From positions 1-5,690 of the forward strand of contig CAMPKU010000248.1 of the NCBI GenBank assembly GCA_946887385.1: 5,690 bases of DNA. The letters run 5' to 3'. The DNA is from an uncultured Gammaproteobacteria bacterium (GTDB lineage Bacteria; Pseudomonadota; Gammaproteobacteria; Rariloculales; Rariloculaceae). Below the pieces are notes generated by a model. That model did not search any database. It worked only from the letters and a program-made list of their open reading frames with translations, and was not told where the DNA came from. Numbering within the stretch: position 1 is the first letter of the stretch; each line of letters starts with the position of its first letter. Made by a program: the position numbers and the translations under genes. This document shows positions 1 to 5,222 of this stretch, one piece after another.

Positions 1-1
1 G

Positions 2-55
2 CCCACGGCCAGCCGCGCGATCCGCGACTACGTCGCCGCGCTGCGAGCGTCGTAG
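2..55 (+). CDS. C-terminal end of an unidentified protein (5' truncated by window edge)
   Basis: An open frame runs in from the left edge and stops at TAG 53-55. It gives 17 residues ending AIRDYVAALRAS. The segment is helical and Ala/Arg-rich, typical of the C-terminus of a cytosolic protein, but it is too short to assign to a family. It converges on trpS, whose stop lies 17 bp further on. The call rests on GC-rich coding-like codons and on the lack of any minus-strand alternative here. It could be a chance open frame. Confidence 0.4.
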   Translation, partial: PTASRAIRDYVAALRAS

Positions 56-72
56 GCCCTTAGGCGAACCGG

Positions 73-1074
73 CTAGCGCGCCAGCGGCCGAATCCCGACG
101 CGGTCGCGGATCTGAGCGAGGAACGGCCGGCTCACGGCGCGCGCCCGCTCGGCGCCGTGCCGCAGCACATCTTCGATCTCGCGCGGATTGGCGATGAGGC
201 GCTCGTATTCCGCCCGCACGGGCGCGATCTCAGCGTTGATGCGCTCGAACAAGAGCTGCTTCATGTCGCCCCAGCCGATACCCTCGGCGTAGCGCTTGCG
301 CACGCCGGCCGCTTCCTCGTCCGTGGCGAACGCGCAGTAGATGTCGAACAGCGCGCTGTCGCTCGGGTCCTTCGGCTGCCCCGGCTCGAGCGAGTTGGTC
401 TTGATCTTCATGATGAGCTTGCGCAGCGCTTTTTCGCCGGCGAAAAGCGGGATCACGTTGCCGTAGCTCTTGCTCATCTTGCGCCCGTCCAAGCCCGGCA
501 ACGTGGCGATGTTGTCGCCGATCACGGCTTCGGGCAGCACGAACGTGTCGCCGAAGTGGTGGTTGAAGCGCTGCGCGATGTCGCGCGCCATCTCGACGTG
601 CTGTTTCTGGTCCTTACCCACGGGCACCTTACCGGCTTTGAACATCAGGATGTCGGCGGCCATGAGAATCGGATAGGAGTAGAGATTCATCATGACGGCT
701 TGGTCCGGATCGCGGCCCGCGGTGGCTTCGTTCTCGGCCACGGCAGCCTTGTATGCGTGCGCCCGGTTCATGAGGCCCTTGGCGGTCACGCAATGCAGGA
801 TCCATGTGAGCTCGGGAATTTCGGGCACGTCGGATTGCCGGTACAACACGACTTTGCTCGGATCGAGCCCCACCGCGAGCCAACTGGCCGCGATCTCGAG
901 CGTCGAGCGCGTCATGGCGTCGGCGTCGCCGCCGATCGCGTGGTAGTCGGCGAGGAAGAAATACGAAAGAAAACTCGGATTCCGGCTCGCGGCAACCGCG
1001 GGCTTCATGGCGCCGACGTAGTTGCCGATGTGCGGCTCGCCCGTGGGCTTGATGCCCGTCAACACGACTTCCAT
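73..1074 (-). CDS. trpS: Tryptophanyl-tRNA synthetase (class I aaRS)
   Basis: This 333-residue cytosolic enzyme charges tRNA-Trp with tryptophan using ATP; the length is normal for bacterial TrpRS (about 325-340). The N-terminal Rossmann fold opens with TGIKPTGEPHIGN, giving the class I HIGH-type signature as HIGN at residues 15-18. YPILMAADI (134-142) carries the Met and Asp (M138, D141) that in Bacillus TrpRS contact the indole of tryptophan. VPVGKDQKQHVE (150-161) is the conserved ATP/Trp-pocket segment. KMSKS lies at 199-203, followed by the helical anticodon-binding C-domain. The stretch GLMNRAHAYKA (100-110) differs from the GELxRMTQFKxK form of E. coli and Bacillus, so this is a divergent subtype. 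The ATG start has GGAG eight bases upstream and sits just before the HIGN fold as expected. It lies 24 bp downstream of the VOC gene and is probably co-transcribed with it. Confidence 0.96.
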   Translation of the reverse strand: MEVVLTGIKPTGEPHIGNYVGAMKPAVAASRNPSFLSYFFLADYHAIGGDADAMTRSTLEIAASWLAVGLDPSKVVLYRQSDVPEIPELTWILHCVTAKGLMNRAHAYKAAVAENEATAGRDPDQAVMMNLYSYPILMAADILMFKAGKVPVGKDQKQHVEMARDIAQRFNHHFGDTFVLPEAVIGDNIATLPGLDGRKMSKSYGNVIPLFAGEKALRKLIMKIKTNSLEPGQPKDPSDSALFDIYCAFATDEEAAGVRKRYAEGIGWGDMKQLLFERINAEIAPVRAEYERLIANPREIEDVLRHGAERARAVSRPFLAQIRDRVGIRPLAR

Positions 1075-1082
1075 GACTTACG

Positions 1083-1086
1083 CTCC
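1083..1086 (-). promoter_or_regulatory. Shine-Dalgarno site of trpS
   Basis: The minus strand reads GGAG eight bases before the ATG at 1074. It lies in the 24-bp gap after the VOC stop codon, so trpS can be translated independently even if co-transcribed with the VOC gene. It supports the chosen trpS start. Confidence 0.7.
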
Positions 1087-1098
1087 GGCAGCGCCTCT

Positions 1099-1611
1099 TC
1101 AGGCGCGGCACTCGTTGCCGAGTGGTCCCACGCCGCCGCAGAAGCTCACGTCTTGGAGCTGAATGCGCAAATTGTCGGGATCGGCCGTGTAGACCTGCGT
1201 TACGCCGTCGCGCGTGCGGGACTCCGCCGGCAGTCCTTGGCCCTCGAGCGCGGCGACCGTCGCCGCGGGATCGAACCCGCGGATACCGAAGCAAACATGA
1301 TTGATGTGCGGCATCGCATTGGGGCCGCCCTGATAGATGCCGAGGAACGCGTCGCCGACAGCGAGGTTGACGCCGCCTTGCTGTGTGCTCTTCACGCTCA
1401 AGTCGAAGGCGCGGCGATAAAACGCCACCGAGCGGTCGAGATCCGAGACGATCAGGCTCGCGTGGTTCAAGGTTGCCGCTTTCAAAGCCGCGGCCTGAGC
1501 GGCAACGGTCTGCGGGGCCACGGCGGCCGCCGTCAGCAGCGCCACCAAGTCGCGGCGGCTCAAACGGCCGGATTCGTAATGGCTGAGCAGAGATTCGACG
1601 GCTTCACTCAC
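1099..1611 (-). CDS. VOC-superfamily (glyoxalase/bleomycin-resistance fold) protein with Tat-like N-terminus
   Basis: The gene encodes 170 residues from a GTG start (minus strand, 1611-1609), fixed by a near-perfect Shine-Dalgarno AAAGGAG six bases upstream. Residues 16-40 read as a twin-arginine-type leader: RLSRRDLVALL (R19, R20), an Ala-rich hydrophobic stretch, then AQA. This suggests Tat export, or an ancestral leader. Residues 47-156 form one VOC domain with two beta-alpha-beta modules: LNHASLIVSDLDRSVAFYRRAF, then PHINHVCFGI. Likely metal-ligand positions are H50 (strand 1), H105 (strand 5) and Q151 (strand 8, RIQLQD). FosA and glyoxalase I use Glu at the last position, so Gln is notable. 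The C-terminus is Gly/Cys-bearing (FCGGVGPLGNEC). The substrate cannot be read from the sequence; isomerase, dioxygenase-like, binding or resistance roles are all open. It heads the transcription unit that contains trpS. Confidence 0.85.
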   Translation of the reverse strand: MSEAVESLLSHYESGRLSRRDLVALLTAAAVAPQTVAAQAAALKAATLNHASLIVSDLDRSVAFYRRAFDLSVKSTQQGGVNLAVGDAFLGIYQGGPNAMPHINHVCFGIRGFDPAATVAALEGQGLPAESRTRDGVTQVYTADPDNLRIQLQDVSFCGGVGPLGNECRA

Positions 1612-1617
1612 GGCGCG

Positions 1618-1624
1618 CTCCTTT
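1618..1624 (-). promoter_or_regulatory. Strong Shine-Dalgarno site deciding the GTG start of the VOC gene
   Basis: The minus strand reads AAAGGAG, a near-complete anti-16S match, six bases before the GTG at 1611-1609. No in-frame ATG offers a better start, so this site is the main evidence that translation begins at GTG and includes the Tat-like leader. Confidence 0.8.
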
Positions 1625-1643
1625 AGGATCGACGCGAAGCGGC

Positions 1644-1672
1644 AGTCTCCGCGGCGTGCCGGCGAGGGTCAA
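1644..1672 (-). promoter_or_regulatory. Candidate sigma70-type promoter for the VOC-trpS unit
   Basis: On the minus strand, TTGACC (1672-1667, five of six to the -35 consensus) is followed after 17 bases by GAGACT (1649-1644, three of six to the -10 consensus). Transcription would start near 1637, leaving a short leader that holds the Shine-Dalgarno at 1624-1618. The geometry is good, but the -10 is weak and the region GC-rich, so a chance match is possible. Confidence 0.35.
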
Positions 1673-1679
1673 GCGGCGC

Positions 1680-1702
1680 GCCGGCCTTGGGCAAGGGCCG
1701 GC
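1680..1702. repeat. GC-rich inverted repeat in the divergent promoter region
   Basis: GCCGGCC (1680-1686) and GGCCGGC (1696-1702) are perfect inverted arms around the nine-base spacer TTGGGCAAG, whose TT and AA could extend pairing past a bulged G. It lies between the divergent VOC-trpS and pepQ units and overlaps the candidate pepQ -35 at 1687-1692. It could be an operator or a transcript hairpin. In such GC-rich DNA, a repeat of this length can also arise by chance. Confidence 0.4.
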
Positions 1703-1716
1703 GGGACGTCTATGAT
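1687..1716 (+). promoter_or_regulatory. Candidate promoter of pepQ giving a nearly leaderless mRNA
   Basis: TATGAT (1711-1716) matches the -10 consensus at five of six positions. TTGGGC (1687-1692) is a weak -35 (TTG only) at 18-base spacing. Transcription would start near 1723, about seven bases before the pepQ ATG at 1730. That fits the absence of any Shine-Dalgarno in front of pepQ. The -10 is the convincing part. Confidence 0.45.
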
Positions 1717-1729
1717 GGCCCGCTAACCG

Positions 1730-3139
1730 ATGAGCAGCACCCTTACGATCAGCCCTTCGAGTCCCGATGCCCCGTTCGCCTCGCGCGAGGAGCTTGCGGC
1801 TAGGCTTGCGAGCGAATACGGCGCTCATCTTGCGATTCTCGACCAGCGGCTCGACGAGGCGCTCAGAGCCACGGGCTTCGACGGCGCCGTGATCTTCGCC
1901 GGCGACGAGCGCGTGGTGTTTCGCGACGACCAAACCTATCCGTTCCGCGTGGAGCCGTACTTCAAGGCATGGGTGCCGCTCACGCAGGCGCCGGGCTCGT
2001 TCCTTCGGCTCGTTCCGGGCCAGCGGCCGATGCTCGTGTACAAGCAGGTGGACGATTACTGGCACGAGCCGCCGAGCGACCCCGAAGGCTACTGGACGCA
2101 GCATTTCGACATCCGCATCGCGAAAAACGATGCCGAGGCCCGCAAGCTGTCGGGCAGCGGCGCGCGCTGGGTGGCCATCGGCTCAGCTGCCGAACGCGCG
2201 GCTCGCGGCAGCGGCGCGGCCACTCAACCGGCGATCAACGACCCGCGTTTCTTGAATCACCTCGACTACTCACGCGCCGTGAAAACGACGTACGAGCTGC
2301 TCTGCATGCGCGGCGCACAGGCCACGGCCGTGCGCGGTCATCTCGCCGTTGCGGCCGCGTTCAAGCAAGGCGCCACGGAGCTCGAGCTGCACCAGACGTA
2401 TCTGGCCGCGAGCGGTCAGCGCGAGATCGAGCTGCCGTACGGCAACATCATCGGCTTGAACGAGCACGCCGCAACGCTGCACTACCAGCACATGCGCGCC
2501 GAGCTGCCGGCCGTCAAGCGGTCGCTGCTGATCGACGCGGGCGCCGAGCACTTGGGCTACGCCTCCGACATCACGCGCACGTATTCCGCTTCGGCCGACG
2601 ACGATTTCGCAGCGCTGATCGCGTCGATGGATTCGCTCCAGCAGCGCATCTGCGAGGAAGTGAAGCCCGGCGTCGACTTCGTCGTGTTGCACGCGTTCGC
2701 GCAGCGCCAGCTCGCAACCGTGCTGCGCGAGCACCAGCTCGTCACGTGTAGCGCCGATGAAGCGGTGTCCCGCGGCATCACGCGCGGCTTCTTGCCGCAC
2801 GGCCTGGGCCACTTGCTCGGTTTGCAGGTGCATGATGCCGGTGGCCACCTCGCGGACGCGACCGGGCGTAAGCGCGAGCCACCCGCGCAAGATCCGTACT
2901 TGCGCCTGACGCGCACGCTGACGCCCGGGTTCGTGGTGACGATCGAGCCCGGCCTTTATTTCATCCCGTCGTTGCTGCGGGCGATGCTCGCAAAGCACGA
3001 GGCGCGGCTCAATCGCGCCATGGTCGAGCGCCTCGTGCCGTTTGGCGGCATTCGCATCGAGGACAACGTCGAGGTCACGGCCGATGGCCATCGCAACTTA
3101 ACGCGCGACGCGTTCGCCGCGGCCTCGCGACGTCACTAG
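1730..3139 (+). CDS. pepQ: Xaa-Pro dipeptidase (prolidase, M24B metallopeptidase)
   Basis: This 469-residue protein hydrolyses Xaa-Pro dipeptides during cytosolic peptide turnover; Mn2+-type dinuclear prolidases of this clade (E. coli PepQ, Alteromonas OPAA) also cleave organophosphate esters. The N-terminal domain (about residues 25-175) begins LASEYGAHLAILDQR, aligning with the very start of E. coli PepQ, so this protein has about 25 extra N-terminal residues. The C-terminal pita-bread domain keeps all five metal ligands: D269 (LLIDAG), D280 (YASDITRT), H361, E406 (TIEPGLY) and E444 (GGIRIEDNV). HGLGHLLGLQVHD (357-369) also supplies the active-site H357 and H368. Spacings match OPAA almost residue for residue. 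The frame has a TAA at 1724-1726, so 1730 is the earliest possible start and no good internal start exists. No Shine-Dalgarno is visible. It leads the pepQ-methyltransferase-kinase run. Confidence 0.95.
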   Translation: MSSTLTISPSSPDAPFASREELAARLASEYGAHLAILDQRLDEALRATGFDGAVIFAGDERVVFRDDQTYPFRVEPYFKAWVPLTQAPGSFLRLVPGQRPMLVYKQVDDYWHEPPSDPEGYWTQHFDIRIAKNDAEARKLSGSGARWVAIGSAAERAARGSGAATQPAINDPRFLNHLDYSRAVKTTYELLCMRGAQATAVRGHLAVAAAFKQGATELELHQTYLAASGQREIELPYGNIIGLNEHAATLHYQHMRAELPAVKRSLLIDAGAEHLGYASDITRTYSASADDDFAALIASMDSLQQRICEEVKPGVDFVVLHAFAQRQLATVLREHQLVTCSADEAVSRGITRGFLPHGLGHLLGLQVHDAGGHLADATGRKREPPAQDPYLRLTRTLTPGFVVTIEPGLYFIPSLLRAMLAKHEARLNRAMVERLVPFGGIRIEDNVEVTADGHRNLTRDAFAAASRRH

Positions 3140-3159
3140 CCCCGCCTGCTTTCACTCGT

Positions 3160-3165
3160 AGGAAA
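3160..3165 (+). promoter_or_regulatory. Weak, distant Shine-Dalgarno-like site before the methyltransferase gene
   Basis: AGGAAA in the 36-bp gap after pepQ has an AGGA core twelve bases from the ATG at 3176, longer than the usual spacing of 5-9. It is the only purine-rich candidate in the gap. The reading frame and the following membrane protein sequence support the start more strongly than this site does. Confidence 0.35.
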
Positions 3166-3175
3166 CTCTGCACCG

Positions 3176-3775
3176 ATGTCTCACCGCACCGCCGACCTCC
3201 CGCCACTTACGGGTGTAGCTCACGTTATCCGCGAGCTGCGCTATCACGAAGCGGCCCGGCAGCTGCTCGCCGTGGTGCTGATCGTGCTGTATGCGGCCAC
3301 GGCGGCCCCGCTTCCGCTGCTCGCGGCTATCGGCTTGCCCTTTGCGGCCGCGGGCGCGTTTGTGCGCCTCTACGCGAGCGGCTTCATCGTCAAAAACCAG
3401 GAGCTCGCCACCGACGGGCCGTATCGCTTCGTGCGCCATCCGCTCTATACGGGCAACATTTTGCTCGTGGCTGGGTTCGCGGTGGCAGGCTCGCGCTGGT
3501 GGGGGATTCCGCTGGCTTTGCTCTTTTTTTGGTTCTACTACCCCACGGCCATCGAGTACGAAGACCGCAAGCTACACCGCCTCTTCGGCGCCGCTTGGGA
3601 ACAGTGGTCCGCGCGCACGCCCGCTCTCCTCCCGCGGCTCGGCGGCGTGCCGCCGGCCGGCGCCGGCGATCGGCGCTGGTCGCTCGCCGTGAGCAACACG
3701 CGCAACGGCGAGCTGGTGTTCGTCGCGCTGGCGCTGCTTTGCGCCGCGTGGATCGCGTGGCTGGCGTTCCGGTGA
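3176..3775 (+). CDS. Integral-membrane methyltransferase, ICMT/phospholipid methyltransferase superfamily
   Basis: The protein has 199 residues. After a soluble N-terminus, hydrophobic segments lie at about 29-46, 48-66, 93-122 (probably two helices) and 179-197, giving four to five membrane spans. The family signature is clear: ATDGPYRFVRHPLYTGN (78-94) with the RHP core at 87-89, followed by EYEDRKLHRLFGAAWEQW (127-144), whose Glu and aromatic residues line the AdoMet/active site in known members. Relatives methylate the carboxyl of prenylated cysteine, phosphatidylethanolamine or other lipid-borne groups; bacteria generally lack prenylated proteins, so a lipid or small hydrophobic acceptor is more likely. 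The substrate is unknown. The gene follows pepQ by 36 bp and precedes the kinase start by one base, so it is probably in an operon. A stretch of about 25 residues (153-177), rich in Gly, Pro and Arg, separates the signature from the last helix. Confidence 0.85.
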   Translation: MSHRTADLPPLTGVAHVIRELRYHEAARQLLAVVLIVLYAATAAPLPLLAAIGLPFAAAGAFVRLYASGFIVKNQELATDGPYRFVRHPLYTGNILLVAGFAVAGSRWWGIPLALLFFWFYYPTAIEYEDRKLHRLFGAAWEQWSARTPALLPRLGGVPPAGAGDRRWSLAVSNTRNGELVFVALALLCAAWIAWLAFR

Positions 3776-3776
3776 C

Positions 3777-4511
3777 GTGACGGTCGGCCCGCGAGCGTCG
3801 CCTGCGCTAACGGCCGAGCTCGAAGCGGCCATCGACTCCGGCGCGGGGCGCGTGCTCGGCAGCGGCTATCAGGCTTCAGTGCACCTCTACGAGACGTCGC
3901 TGGGCGCCGTGGTCGTCAAAAAACCGCACCGTGGCGGGCCGCTAGCCGGCCTGTGGCGAACGCTGTTGCGGCGCGAGCAAGCCGTTTACGACCGGCTGCA
4001 TGGCATCGCCGGCGTGCCGCGCTCGTTCGGCCTGATACGCGGCGAGTACTTGGTGCTCGAGCTCATCGCAGGACCGTCGCTGCGCGAGCACGAGGCGCGA
4101 ATCGCGGACCGCGAGGAATTCTTCGCCAAGCTGCTCGAGACGGTGAAGGCCATGCACGCGGCCGGCGTTGCCCACGGCGATCTAAAGCGCAAGGACAACA
4201 TCATCGTGGGCGCCGGCGAGCGCCCGTATCTGCTCGACTTCGGCATCGCCGTGCGGCGTAGCGCGACGAACGCGCTGTTCAATCGCTTCGCGTTCGAGCC
4301 GTTGATGCAGATGGACTTGAACGCGTGGGTGAAGCTCAAATACGGCCGCCGCATCGATCCCGACCGCGAGCCCGGCACACTATCGGCCGAAGACGCGGCG
4401 CTTTATCGCCCGCTGTTGATCGAGCGGCTGGCCCGCGCCGTGCGCGTGCCGTGGCAAGCGATCACGCTGCGGCGGTCGCGGCAACGCTGGCGTGCGCGGC
4501 GCGACGATTAG
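3777..4511 (+). CDS. Small protein-kinase-like protein, Kdo/WaaP/RIO-type
   Basis: This 244-residue soluble protein has the eukaryotic-like kinase core in order: glycine loop LGSGYQASV (27-35), ATP-binding lysine in VVVKK (K48 or K49), helix-C glutamate E67 in RREQAVYDRL, hinge YLVLELIAGPSL (91-102), catalytic HGDLKRKDN (H133, D135, N141) and metal-binding DFG (154-156). All catalytic residues are present, so it should be active. The short HGDLKxxN loop and overall size resemble the lipopolysaccharide core kinases (Kdo kinase, WaaP, InaA) and RIO kinases rather than Hanks-type Ser/Thr kinases. The C-terminus is strongly basic (RRSRQRWRARR), which may favour membrane or nucleic-acid contact. 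The GTG start lies one base past the methyltransferase TGA, suggesting translational coupling; no separate Shine-Dalgarno is evident. The substrate (sugar, lipid or protein) is unknown. Confidence 0.85.
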   Translation: MTVGPRASPALTAELEAAIDSGAGRVLGSGYQASVHLYETSLGAVVVKKPHRGGPLAGLWRTLLRREQAVYDRLHGIAGVPRSFGLIRGEYLVLELIAGPSLREHEARIADREEFFAKLLETVKAMHAAGVAHGDLKRKDNIIVGAGERPYLLDFGIAVRRSATNALFNRFAFEPLMQMDLNAWVKLKYGRRIDPDREPGTLSAEDAALYRPLLIERLARAVRVPWQAITLRRSRQRWRARRDD

Positions 4512-5068
4512 CCGTGCCAGAGAGCGCCGAGGTCGAGCTCGACGGCACCGAACGGTTCCGCGCGGACGCGCCGGCTGCCTTCGTGCGTCGCAGCTTTAGA
4601 CCAACGGTTGCCTTCGAGCTGCAACACCTCGAGCGTCCGCTGCAACGGGTCGAGCAGCCAAACGTGGCGCACACTCTCTCGCGCGTAGATGTTGAGCTTC
4701 TTCGTGCGGTCGATTCGCTCGGTAGACGGTGACAGCACTTCGCAGAGCCAATCCGGCGCCAGCGTGAGATACGCCTCATCCGACCAGCCGAGTACCCGCT
4801 CCCTGCGCCAGCCCGCGAGATCCGGCACGAGCACGTCGGCGCCGAAGTGCAGCTCCGGCTCGTCGAGCATCAGCCAGCCCCCAGGACCGTTGACGCCGAG
4901 CTGAAACGGCCCGCCGATCAGGATGCCGAGCGCCGAGGAGGCGCGCGCATGAGGGAAGGCGGGCCTCGGCGACGCGTAAAGCTCGCCGCCGAGAATCTCG
5001 GCGACGAAGTTCTCCGGGACTGCGCAGAGGTCCGCGTAAGTCGCATCTTTCTTCAAAGCCCTCGTCAT
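4508..5068 (-). CDS. Uma2-family (DUF820) PD-(D/E)XK endonuclease-like protein
   Basis: The 186 residues match the usual size of the family. The N-terminus YADLCAVPENFVAEILGGELYASPRPAFPHA (11-41) is the typical Uma2 opening (E24 and H40 conserved). The nuclease-like core follows: VLVPDLAGWRRER (79-91, acidic D83), DWLCEVLSPSTERIDRTKKLNIYA (106-129, E110 and K124 or nearby Lys), then VRHVWLLDPLQRTLEVL (133-149). The C-terminus ends as in complete members (EPFGAVELDLGALW). The PD-(D/E)XK residues look intact. The cellular role of Uma2 proteins is unknown; many genomes carry many copies and they are often linked with mobile DNA. The ATG at 5068 is fixed by an in-frame stop 12 bases upstream. The Shine-Dalgarno is poor. 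Its TAA shares bases with the TAG of the convergent kinase gene. Confidence 0.9.
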   Translation of the reverse strand: MTRALKKDATYADLCAVPENFVAEILGGELYASPRPAFPHARASSALGILIGGPFQLGVNGPGGWLMLDEPELHFGADVLVPDLAGWRRERVLGWSDEAYLTLAPDWLCEVLSPSTERIDRTKKLNIYARESVRHVWLLDPLQRTLEVLQLEGNRWSKAATHEGSRRVRAEPFGAVELDLGALWHG

Positions 5069-5106
5069 GGCTCGAGGCTACCACGGCCATCAGCCCGCAA
5101 ATCAAG

Positions 5107-5127
5107 CGCGAATCTGGCGAATTCGCG
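5107..5127. repeat. Perfect 7-bp inverted repeat upstream of the Uma2 gene
   Basis: CGCGAAT (5107-5113) and ATTCGCG (5121-5127) are perfect inverted arms around the seven-base spacer CTGGCGA. GCGAAT also recurs as a direct repeat (5108-5113 and 5117-5122). It sits about 40 bp upstream of the Uma2 start in the divergent gap, where a repressor operator would be expected. No protein is known to bind it, and chance is possible. Confidence 0.4.
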
Positions 5128-5174
5128 GAGTTACGCCGTGCCTGGAAAGCGGCGGCCTGTCTGAAATAACGCGG

Positions 5175-5213
5175 CCTTTACTTTAGCCGTGACCAATCTA
5201 AAAGAGGCTTTAG
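5175..5213. repeat. Imperfect inverted repeat with repeated CTTTAG motif, AT-richer intergenic DNA
   Basis: GCCT (5175-5178) and TTTAG (5182-5186) pair with CTAAA (5198-5202) and AGGC (5205-5208) across an 11-base loop, with a small internal loop. CTAAA (5198-5202) can instead pair with TTTAG (5209-5213). The three copies therefore form mutually exclusive hairpins. The segment is clearly AT-richer than its surroundings and lies directly before the start of the DUF4143 pseudogene. It may be a leader element or only promoter DNA. Confidence 0.3.
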
Positions 5214-5216
5214 AAT
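5189..5216 (+). promoter_or_regulatory. Candidate promoter in front of the broken DUF4143 gene
   Basis: TAGAAT (5211-5216) matches the -10 consensus at five of six positions, and GTGACC (5189-5194) matches the -35 at four of six with 16-base spacing. Transcription would begin at or just after 5223, so the original gene would have had a leaderless or nearly leaderless message. A purine run AAAGAGG (5201-5207) is well placed for an ATG at 5215, but that ATG is in the wrong frame. Confidence 0.3.
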
Positions 5217-5222
5217 GGCCAT

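Noticed and set aside
157..1626. A 489-codon plus-strand open frame
   Set aside because: It runs antisense across both trpS and the VOC gene, shows low-complexity His/Arg/Val-rich sequence with no domain, and is explained by GC-rich codons lacking stops on the opposite strand.
2270..3091. A 273-codon minus-strand open frame
   Set aside because: It is antisense to the metal-binding domain of pepQ, where every conserved residue is on the plus strand. No recognisable protein features.
3524..3530. Run of seven T as an intrinsic terminator tract or slippage site
   Set aside because: It encodes LLFFWF in a membrane helix of the methyltransferase, no GC hairpin directly precedes it, and the frame continues intact to a normal C-terminus.
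4325..4732. Plus-strand open frame spanning the end of the kinase and the Uma2 C-terminus
   Set aside because: It is out of frame with the kinase and antisense to Uma2, with Arg/Ala-rich sequence and no domain.
5201..5217. AAAGAGG followed by ATG at 5215 as the true start of the DUF4143 gene
   Set aside because: The spacing is attractive, but this ATG reads in a frame that gives no family sequence; the RYLAETL start needs the ATG at 5223. Another small indel here cannot be excluded.
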